Source of the DNA: Heterocephalus glaber
Taxonomy: Eukaryota; Chordata; Mammalia; Rodentia; Bathyergidae
NCBI RefSeq assembly: GCF_000247695.1
Contig: NW_004624778.1
Span: 12,045,135-12,109,134, forward strand
Reading direction: 5' to 3'
Length of the DNA stretch: 64,000 nucleotides
Shown piece after piece: positions 56,022 through 64,000 of the stretch; position 1 is the first letter of the stretch, and each line of letters starts with the position of its first letter. The notes below the pieces were generated by a model. The model saw only the letters and a program-made list of their open reading frames with translations, had not been told where the DNA came from and did not search any database. A program made the translations under genes and the position numbers.

Positions 56022-56490
56022 CCTAGTTACTGTGGGCACGTAACACACTACCCTAAGCTGACTGGTTTAAACAACAGTCCTTTATTCTGCTCATCCATCT
56101 ATGATCTTGGCTGAGCTCACTGGGTTCAGTTTGTGTCTGCTCCCCGCAGCATCGGCTGAAATACTCAACAGCATCGGCTGGAATGCTCAACAGCATTGGC
56201 TGGAGGGCTCAACTGGGCCTGGCAGGTCAGGATAGCTCATCCCTTGGGGGCGTTGGTGTGAGTGAGCTTCTCCACAGAGCCACTTGGGTTTCCTCGAAGT
56301 GTTGTGGCTGGGTTCCGGAAGTGACTTTCCTGAGAAATAAGAGAGGTGACTGAAAGCTTATGCTCTACCCAGAAACTAGTCGAGTATCCCTTCTATATCC
56401 TATAGGTCCAGCAGTCACAGAGTCCCGATTCAAGAGGACAGGCAAAAACCCTACCGTTTTATGAAAGCAGTGTCCAAGAATTTGAAGGCT
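56022..56490 (-). mobile_element. Old LTR-like repeat, antisense, containing a minisatellite
   Basis: The run 'gtaacacactaccctaagc', 'ctggtttaaacaacagtcc', 'cttctccacagagccactt' and 'gattcaagaggacaggc' follows the antisense order of an old mammalian LTR-like repeat similar to that at 12,020. Family is uncertain. Confidence 0.5.
56148..56213 (+). repeat. 22-bp x 3 minisatellite
   Basis: Three contiguous units of exactly 22 bp lie at 56,148-56,169, 56,170-56,191 and 56,192-56,213. All share the frame agcat-tggct-gga-ctcaac with two to five substitutions between units. Confidence 0.95.
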
Positions 56491-57240
56491 GTGTTTTAAC
56501 TACACAAGTGATATCACCAAAAAAAAAAGCATCACCTTCCTTCTTATAAGGCTTCACAGAGGTTTCAATTCATCTTCCATGCTCTCCTTTGTGGAGGGGC
56601 ACAAAAAAGAAAGAAGTGTTTATAAAACATGGTTGGCATTTTTGGAACCCAGGTTGTTTTGCATAAAGCCCCTTTTATATTCTAATTCTTTAAAAAGTTG
56701 CTCCCTTCATCTTGGGTATGCAGTGCTTCTCATTTAATCAGTCACTCCCAGAATTTGCTGAGATATTAATGGACAGGCTGCAGGCCCTTGACCTTGTAAG
56801 ATGGAGCCATTTCCAGCAAGGCCGGGCATAGTGGGACCCCTCTCAGAGAAACTCCACCGTGGCAAGACAAAACAGTGGTCTAGCGTCACTTTTTCTCAGG
56901 GTGTCATTGTCATCTGGTTCAGTGGGCACATGTCTGTGCATCGAGTGAACCATTTGCTCTCTCTCTCTTTCTGGTTACTTGACTTCGGAGAGTGTCCTGG
57001 CCAGCATAGCCAAGCCCTGGGTTCTATCTTCATCACCTCTCCATTCTGTTTTTCTCATCTGTAAACTAGGGAATTTAGTTCAGGGCTGGCAAACTACCAG
57101 CCCAATGCCAGTTTTTGGAAATGAAGTCATGTGTAGTCTTTTTTTGTGTGTTTATGGTGGCTTTGGACTAGTTGCCACAGAAATCATGTGGCCCACAAAT
57201 CCTAAAGTATTTGCTGTCTGTCTATAGGAAAAGTTTCATT
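56491..57240. other. Intron-like sequence without recognised gene
   Basis: No exon is supported. 57,060-57,230 resembles an old repeat ('gggctggcaaactaccag', 'tttgctgtctgtctatagg'), but it was not assigned. Confidence 0.4.
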
Positions 57241-57243
57241 ACT

Positions 57244-57540
57244 TCAATTTTTTTTGTACATGTTTACTATACATAATGATTACATTCATTGTGGGGAGTT
57301 GGTGCATGTACATAACATGTCTTAATTCTTTTTAAAATTTCCTTCTCTGCCCTTCCACTCCTTTCCACCTCCCTCCACCTCTTGGTCCCCTTCCTTTTTC
57401 AAAAGTTCTATCTCGCTGTTTCCTATTTTCTATCTTTTATTTTGCTCTTTAATTTATTAGTTCATTGGGTTTTTCGTATAAGAGAGACCATGCAATATGT
57501 AGGCTTGTTCATCTTATGTATTTCACTTACCTTTCTTAAT
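57244..57540 (-). mobile_element. L1 3' UTR, antisense
   Basis: The stretch begins with poly-T and 'gtacatgtttactatacat', contains a CCTCC-rich block, and ends 'cgtataagagagaccatgc' with 'ttcatcttatgtatttcac'. The last part is the same 3' UTR block as at 17,170-17,225. Confidence 0.75.
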
Positions 57541-57554
57541 GACCCCTGGTTTAA

Positions 57555-57918
57555 AATATAGTTGACCCTCCTTATCTGCCTGTCTTACATCCACAATCCC
57601 ACCAACCTCTGATTGAAAGTATTTGAAAAAATATAGACACTGTGCTAAACATACACAGACTTTTTCCTTGTAAGTGTTCTCTAAACAGTATAACAATTAT
57701 TTACATATCATTCACACTGTATTTGGTATTATAAATAACCTGGAGATAAAGATATGATTTAAAAAATATGGAAGGGTGTGCATTATTTTTATATAAATAT
57801 TATCCCATAATCCCATAATATTATCCATGTAATCTGTGGATTTTGGAATCTGCTAAGAGTCGTGGGACCCACTGGTGTTGGAATACCAAGGTCCATGCAT
57901 ACCAAGGTCCTATGATAG
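57555..57918 (+). mobile_element. Tigger-type DNA transposon fossil
   Basis: Landmarks are 'tagttgaccctccttatctg', 'cctctgattgaaagtatttg', 'agtataacaattatttacat' and the end 'atctgtggattttggaatc'. This is a non-autonomous TcMar-Tigger element. A small internal duplication of 'atcccataat' lies at 57,804-57,826. Confidence 0.8.
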
Positions 57919-57979
57919 TTTTTAAACTTCATTTTAGCTACAAAGTTTTCAAATAATTTCTTTTTTATTTCTAGTAATA

Positions 57980-58240
57980 AAAGTAATTCTTAGAGTATGT
58001 ATCATGTATACTATACCAAGAGCCTTAAAACTAGTAGCTTTTTTAATCCTCATGAAAACACACGGGATGAATGGTAGAACCATTTTTCACATTTTAGGGA
58101 GGAGAAAACTGAGGCAGAGTTTACCAAGAGGTTAAGTAACTTACCTAAGATCACCAGCTAATAAGTGGCAAAGACAGAATTCAGATTCAGCAGCCTAGGT
58201 CCAGAGCTCGTGTTCCTATACCCTCCACTGTGCTGCCTTG
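57980..58240 (-). mobile_element. MIR SINE, antisense
   Basis: The core is long and clear: 'ttttttaatcctcatgaaaa', 'gaaaactgaggcagagttta', 'gttaagtaacttacctaag' and 'gacagaattcagattcagc'. Confidence 0.9.
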
Positions 58241-58404
58241 GCCTGGCAGCCTGGCGTGAAAACTGGGCAGAGTGGGGCCGGCTGAGCACAGCTAAGGTGG
58301 ACTTTTTGGCCAGCATCTTTCCTTTCCCTTACCTTTCTCTCAACAGCCTCCAGGGACCTCAGGGAATAGAGAGAAACTAGAGGCAGTACGATTCAGCAGA
58401 TAAG

Positions 58405-58737
58405 CTCTGCCTTAGTCGGTGTTGTGCTGTTATAACAGAATATAACCAGAGAAGTTTATTTAGCTTACAGTTCTGAAGGCTGAAAAGTCCCAGATTGAGA
58501 GTTTGCGCCTGGTGAGGGGGTTCCTGCTGTGGCATCACATGGCAAGAGGGACCATCAGATTGAACTCGCAATCCTCAGTCCTTTTATAATATTCATTCAT
58601 CTCTTCATGAAGATGGAGCTCCCTCCCCCCCCCAGCTAAACACCTCCCTTTAGGCCCCACCTCCCAGCACTGTTGCACTGAGGATTAAGTTTCCAACCTC
58701 TGCCTTTTGAGGGTCACATTTAGACTGAAGCAGGTCC
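58405..58737 (-). mobile_element. ERVL-MaLR LTR, antisense
   Basis: Landmarks are 'ttgtgctgttataacagaat', 'gcttacagttctgaaggc', 'gatggagctccctccccc' and 'ggccccacctcccagcac'. The final 'ggtcacatttagactgaag' is less conserved. Confidence 0.8.
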
Positions 58738-58739
58738 CT

Positions 58740-60070
58740 TAGCTTAGGGAGGAGACATTAGTTTGCTTTGGATTCTATGAGAGGAATTGGTCCTGGTTGT
58801 TGGGCACTCTGGCATGTCTAAAGTGGTAAAGAGCATCATTCTCTGGGCATCAGGACACAAGACAAGTAGCATTTCTAGATGATTGTCATTATGCCTGGAA
58901 AAAAACGAGTGCTCCCGACAAAGGCTCATATTTATTAACAGTACCTAGAAGAGAGGCATATACCAATTACTTGCAGTGCCCCAGACAATATTATTCTAAA
59001 ATAAATCTATTTTGAGCCAGTTTCCTGGGCTGGAGGGATGCTCCTTTCGAACAGTGCCATAATAAACAGCATAGATGACTTTACACCTTGCATGTCACCT
59101 TCCCAGCTCTCTCCTGCCAGTACCCTCAAGTCAGCCTGAGCCTGTTAGGAGATAAGGTGGTGGCATACACCTTCAGAGTGAGGGCCACAGATGAGCCCTT
59201 GAGGTCTACCTATATGCAGGGTAGCTGTCTTGACAAAAACCTCTTTCTCATGATGGGAGATCTGCAGGGATGAAATACAGCCTTCCCTGCCCCTTGGGAT
59301 GTGAACTTTTCTAGGAAGAGGGAGGTGACTTCTGTACCTTTCACTGCCAATGGAAAGCTGGCCTTGATCTTGGTAGTATTTTGAAGGTGATTTTTGTAAT
59401 CATCCCTCTGAGGATGTCGGGGAAGAGTTTATTCTTTGGTGTTTTCGCTGTTCTCAACACATGTATGTGTTCACCTTTGTGATTTAAGAGGACTCCCAAT
59501 TCCTAGGGAACCCTGCCTTAGCCAGTAGTTCCTCTTCTCTATCCAGAGGGGCTCCTGTTCTGAGACTCATTGTCCCTGCTTTTTCTCCTGCCTTGGTTGT
59601 GTCTGGAAGGAACACTGGGGCTTGGAAGGGGTTCGGTGGGTGGACTCTTGCTAGGAGGTCCCCCTCTGCTTGTGGTCTCTGCCCTGTCTCCTCCCCAGCA
59701 GTCAGCATGCATCTCTCTGGAGCTCCCTAAAATGGTGAGAGACTTTTTCTGACAACAGGAACCCCTACTCCTTCTCAGAAGGAGCTTTGGGAATTGGGGG
59801 AAAGGCTTTAAAAGCCTCCTGGTTTCTCTTTGTCTGCCCTCAGGCCACTCTTGACACTCCCTAGCTTATCCACTGTGGACTCTTTTGATCTGTAAGAGCC
59901 ACCTATCCTGACACTCCGTCTCCTATAACCACTCTTGCTGTGGTCCTGCTGGTCTTATGCATGACTGGAGTTGGTTGTACAGGTACTAGGTGCCAAGAGA
60001 TTTTTCTGGAGGGAAAGTCGATTCTTCCTCCCCGCTCCCTCCCTTCCATTCTTTTTCCTCCTGCTCCTCC
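58740..60070. other. Intron-like sequence without recognised gene
   Basis: No exon or assigned repeat is seen. 59,480-60,060 is C/T-rich with frames on both strands and no recognised domain. Confidence 0.4.
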
Positions 60071-60074
60071 TTCA

Positions 60075-60278
60075 TCTTGTGATACTGTGGGTGTAACACA
60101 GGGCCTTGTGCACCCTAGGCAAGCATTCTACCACTGAGCTAATCTCCAGCCATTTTTATTTTTTATTTTGAGATAAGGTCTCACCAGATTTCCCAGGCTG
60201 GCCCTCAAACTTGTGATTCTCCCGCTTCAGCCTCCTAAGTGGCTGAGATTGCAGGCATGTGCCACCACTTCTGGCGTA
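60075..60278 (-). mobile_element. B1-dID SINE, antisense
   Basis: The ID complement ('gcattctaccactgagcta') is followed by the B1 complement ('tttcccaggctggccctca', 'gcaggcatgtgccaccac'). Confidence 0.94.
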
Positions 60279-60387
60279 AAGAGAGTTTTTGTGGAAGTGA
60301 GTGATGTTCCTTTTCCCACGTGCTTGGCCTGTCACCTGGAATGAAGGCAGATCCTTGCAGGCCTTGGGTTGAGACTATTCATCTTGA

Positions 60388-60712
60388 TATATCAACTTAA
60401 TTAGATTAAGAAGTGCCTTGCCGATTAGTAGCACATGTTTCTGGGTGTGTTGAGGTGGGTCATGGCAGCATGGCTTTGGGCACTATATATGGTCCCCTCC
60501 CTGTTTCTCTCTGACATTGTTCACCAGCTCTGTTGCCCAGACACCATGAACTAAGCAGCTTTGTTCCACTACACCCTTCCACCATGTTGTTTCTGCCTTG
60601 GAACCAGCTGAGTCTGGACTGAATGCCCCCAAATCATGAGGTAAATTAAACCTTTCTTTTGTGAGTGTTGGGTTTTGTGTCCAGCAATGAGGAAGCTAAC
60701 TAATACTGTGGG
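60388..60712 (+). mobile_element. MaLR-like LTR, sense, partly unassigned
   Basis: The 3' half fits the local MaLR LTRs ('tgttgtttctgccttggaa', 'aaattaaacctttctttt', 'gaagctaactaatact'). The 5' half ('gattaagaagtgccttgcc', 'ttctgggtgtgttgaggt') differs and may be a different LTR subfamily. Confidence 0.65.
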
Positions 60713-60859
60713 GGTGGGGGGCTCTCTGGGTGTGGGTGGAGGCCATGCTGGGTGGGAAGGTTGGTCATAAGTCCTGGGACGACTCCATGCACTGTGGAGA
60801 GCCCTCCCTAGGCCTCAGCTGAGGTTCCCAAGGCCTTGCTCTCCTGTAGCTGATCTGCA

Positions 60860-61490
60860 GAACATTTAACCTCATTCATCTAATAATTAACAAAGGACAG
60901 AACAAGCAGGTAGTTGTATAAAATTGAAGCTGTTTAATTTGGCGGACTATTTTGGAAAATAGAAGCAAGGTTCTCATTGAAGTTACCTAATTAGTGTGTG
61001 GTTGTGTAGGTGTGTTTTCAACGACTTCACAGAAATTACTGAAAACAAGGTATCACCATTGCATTTTAAGGGAGGAATCATCTTCCTCTCTTTGGGTGAA
61101 CGAACACTTATTTTTCACACATTATACCACATTCCCCTTTTCAAAGCAATTGGCTGATTTGAAGTCATATTAAATAATTTTGTGTACTTAATTAGCTTAG
61201 CTCTTGGTTTGTTTCTGGTCCTGTTTATTACTGATGTCATCCCCGGTGTGCCTATCATGATGTGAAGATTTGGGCGCCCATTTTCCATGGATGCAAAGCT
61301 CCATGGCTCTGTGATGTCACTGTCCTCATCAGCGACATGCTGGGCAGAGAGTATCTAGTTTTCATTTGTGCTCCCGGGCTGTTGAGGGCTTTTCCTTCCC
61401 ATCTCCTAAAGGAAGCACCTGGGAAGTCATCGGCATTGCTATTCCCTGAAATAACTCCAGCTGCCATTCGTTTGTGTCATAGCTTATGAA
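60860..61490. promoter_or_regulatory. Candidate conserved non-coding element in the putative first intron
   Basis: About 630 bases contain no recognised repeat and have many homeodomain-type cores ('ctaataattaacaaagg', 'cctaattagtgtg', 'tacttaattagcttagc'), a SOX-like 'aacaaagg' and CRE/AP-1-like words ('tgatgtcat', 'tgatgtcac'). This is the usual look of a developmental enhancer. The assignment rests on composition and repeat absence only. Confidence 0.4.
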
Positions 61491-61677
61491 TTTCTGAGCA
61501 CTCTCCTTCCTGCTCCTACGTGGGTAGGCAGGCATGACTCCTGTTTCCATCTGCCAAGACCCTCTGAGAGATTGAAAGTCTAGCGCAGGACTTTGGAGCT
61601 GACAGCAGGAGCAGAAGCCACGTGGCCCATCCTTCTGTCTGATGTTCTTTCAGCCACAGAAGCAGCCAGAGAACTAG

Positions 61678-61800
61678 GCATAGCCTCTGTTTTAGTTCCC
61701 TGTCTGTAGTGTGGGGATGGTGATAGTACCTACTTCCCAGGCCACTGCAAGGCCAGTGAGCTGTCACATGCTCAGCACAGTGCCTTGCATGCCATGCCCA
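61678..61800 (+). mobile_element. MIR fragment, sense
   Basis: 'ttccctgtctgtagtgtgg' and 'gtgatagtacctacttccc' with 'cagcacagtgccttgcat' follow the MIR core order. Confidence 0.75.
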
Positions 61801-61853
61801 TGAGCTTTTGGGAAGAGACTAGGACTCTCACCCTACTCCATTATGTGTCAGAC

Positions 61854-61855
<2 letters not shown>

Positions 61856-61897
<42 letters not shown>

Positions 61898-61912
61898 TGT
61901 GTGTGTGTGTGT
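61856..61912. repeat. (GT)n microsatellite
   Basis: About 27 GT units with one GTCT interruption, followed by a G7 run. Confidence 0.98.
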
Positions 61913-61974
61913 TGGGGGGGTCACATTACTCAGGCCCCATCCTATAATGCATATGAAATCCTTACCCAGGTAAC

Positions 61975-62820
61975 TATCATACAAGCTAGGTAGGCTGCCC
62001 CTGCCAATATGGCATTGTGGCTTTCCTGCACTGGGTATCTCATGGTCCATCCTCCTGAGCTTGTGTTTTATGAGCTTTATGAGGATGGGTTGACCAGAAG
62101 GCCAAATGTGGACATGAGGCTACTCATAAAGCTGAACTTATAATAGTTTGTGGGGATGACATGCCCTTCGATCAGGACTCTTCGCATGCTCTGTGGCCTC
62201 GCTAATGATGACCAGTGTTGCTGGCCCATTTTATAGACCCAGACAGCAGGCAGTGGGCATCTGGCTCCTAGCCTCGTCCCACTTACTGCTTTATTGGTGA
62301 GAGTTGACAGTGAATACCCAAAGGAACAAAACCATCAATGCAGAAGAGTGTGTAGTTTATAAAAGAAGAGCATTTAGCCAGTGCTTGCTATGATTTACCA
62401 AATGTGTCTCATGCTTTAGACAGCCACTGCATTAGGGACTCAGTTGCAGAGGTGACAGCTGAGATATCACCTGCCTCTGGGGCTATCTCATCCTCACAGG
62501 TCTCTTTGAGGAGTAGTTTCCTTTGGGGTGGGACTTGTGTTTTTTTTTCTCATCCAGAAGGAAATGATAGCTTTGGAAAGGCTGTGGAAACCCCCTTACA
62601 GTAGCTCTGAGTGTGTAACGTGAGAGGGGCCTTTTGGAAGGCATAAAGAATGTCTGTGTCTAAATGACAGTGCTTCCCAAGCCCTCCTATTGGACCTGTG
62701 AGACCCTGTAGCTAAGCCCCCTCCCCATTTCAGCCTGGCTAGGAGATTAGATATGGATTTTAATTTTAAAAACTCTGTGCAATAGTTAATAGTTTATTTA
62801 CTCAAATTTACTCAACAGAT
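61975..62820. other. Intron-like sequence without recognised gene
   Basis: Only short frames and no assigned repeats are seen. Confidence 0.4.
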
Positions 62821-62824
62821 AGAG

Positions 62825-62965
62825 TGTTTTTGAGCTGCAGCTATGTAGTAATCTTTTTTTCTCAGAGTTGGGGATATAGCAAGTGAACAGAGGAGACAGA
62901 AATTCTTGCCCTCATGATTTTGTCTTGTGACAGGAGAAGTCTTTCTTTAAAGAAAGAGTCCTAGT
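62825..62965 (+). mobile_element. L2-like LINE fragment, sense
   Basis: 'gttggggatatagcaagtg' and 'cagaaattcttgccctcatg' are L2 3' landmarks. A further trace ('ccagaggcttcctggagg') lies at 63,414. Confidence 0.55.
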
Positions 62966-63535
62966 ATCTTACCATAGTAACTCCTGGAGTTCATGTAAGC
63001 AATGGTTTAAGGGTCATTAGCTTTGTGACAGAGAGGTGGGATGGTGGGGGCAGTTGGGATATACAAGACAAAAAGGAAGCAGGAGCATCGCCATTGGAAC
63101 CAAGGCAGTGGGTGGATGTTCAGCAGTCTCACAGTGGGGCAGAAGGAGAGTCTGTTTGAATGGTTGAGCTTATAAATAGCCATATCTGAATGTGTTCATT
63201 CTGTTGAGGAGCTAATTTACACAGGACTGGTCTGATACAGCAGCTAAAATTATTGAGTCTTCTTTTGTGCCTGGGTACATGGAGCCTATTAGAAGATGTA
63301 GTCCTGCCCTTAGAGACTAAAAGATAATTGAATAATTTACAAAGAAAACAAGGGAAAAATCTATTGAGAGCCACCTTGTGTGGCTAGGCCTGAGAGCACT
63401 ATGGAAAGAATCCAGCCAGAGGCTTCCTGGAGGAGGTAGCTCCCAGGCTAGTTGCCAGGGTGGTGCTAACACGTGAGCATAGCTCTGACTATGGGACAGC
63501 ATGACAGGTCTGTTACAGTGGAGTTGGTGATGGAA

Positions 63536-63935
63536 GGTGTAGTAGTTTTGCATTACTATAATGAAATACCAGAGCAGGCTACTTTATAAAGAAAAGAGGA
63601 TTCTTTACTTCGTAGTTCTGTGGGTTCAAGGGCTCGATACCAGCATCAGTTCAGCTCTGGTGAAGACCTCATGGTGAATGAGAGGAGCACATGGGAGATG
63701 GAAGGTTCACACTGGCAAGCAGGAAGTCCAGGAGACAGGAGGGCACAATCCCTTCTGAGATTCTGCAGTTGACTTAAGGATGTTTCCCTAGTCCCCGCTT
63801 CTTAAAGATCCCCTTTCCCAACATCCCTGCACTAGGACCAAGATCCCAAAACATTTTTTTGGGAAAAAATTCTTGCCATGTTCAAATCATGTGTTATGAC
63901 TTGTGTTTAGATGACCCACCAAGGCCTCATGCAGT
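63536..63935 (-). mobile_element. ERVL-MaLR LTR, antisense
   Basis: Landmarks are 'ttgcattactataatgaaat', 'ggctactttataaagaaaag', 'acctcatggtgaatgag' and 'gccatgttcaaatcatg'. It is close to complete and no provirus is attached. Confidence 0.8.
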
Positions 63936-64000
63936 CATAGTGGGGGGTTTTCAGAGGTGGCTGGATCTAGAGTGCATGGTGCTGGGATCAAAGGTGTGTG

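Overview
This is a mammalian nuclear DNA window, very probably from a rodent outside the mouse/rat group. The evidence is the repeat content. There are many tRNA-like ID SINEs carrying A-box and B-box signatures and ending in 'ggtaccaaaa' plus poly-A. There are also many copies of a composite SINE in which a 7SL-derived B1-like half is joined to an ID-like half (B1-dID type, known from squirrel-related rodents and some allies). Mouse-type B2/B4 SINEs are not seen, and neither is the long-tailed ID subtype I associate with ground squirrels. I would place it in a squirrel-, dormouse- or beaver-related lineage. The species cannot be fixed by eye.

I can support no protein-coding exon. All open frames are short, overlap on both strands and fall in repeats, introns or the GC-rich promoter, so no CDS is called.

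Layout. From 1 to about 40,000 is gene-free, repeat-dense DNA: L1 fragments mostly on the minus strand (1-205, 14,176-15,910, 17,110-18,095, 28,345-30,000), a plus-strand L1 3' end (32,045-32,760), ERVL-MaLR/MLT LTRs on both strands, old MIR and L2 pieces, Tigger-type DNA transposon fossils, and SINEs often flanked by readable target-site duplications. Single-copy islands remain between them. Two of these carry good CTCF-like motifs in convergent orientation (7,585 plus, 33,462 minus), the second next to a near-perfect RFX X-box.

From about 40,490 to 42,950 there is one strong CpG island, the only clear gene-level signal. It carries a ZNF143/SBS-like site, an E-box and a GC-box, then a pyrimidine-rich tract and an ATG-free probable 5' UTR exon ending at a splice donor at 40,922/40,923. 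Further donor-like sites at 41,438, 42,061 and 42,420 suggest alternative first exons. The gene probably runs rightward, and 42.9-64 kb would then be its first intron. I do not recognise the gene.

From 43,000 to 64,000 there are MIR/L2 fossils, MaLR LTRs, B1-dID and ID SINEs, a Tigger fossil, a 22-bp x3 minisatellite, and an A/T-rich repeat-poor block at 60,860-61,490 that resembles a conserved non-coding element. No CRISPR array, operon, replication origin or cellular RNA gene was found. I saw no clear undescribed system; the best leads are the promoter, the candidate conserved elements, a dimeric SINE insertion and several nested insertions.
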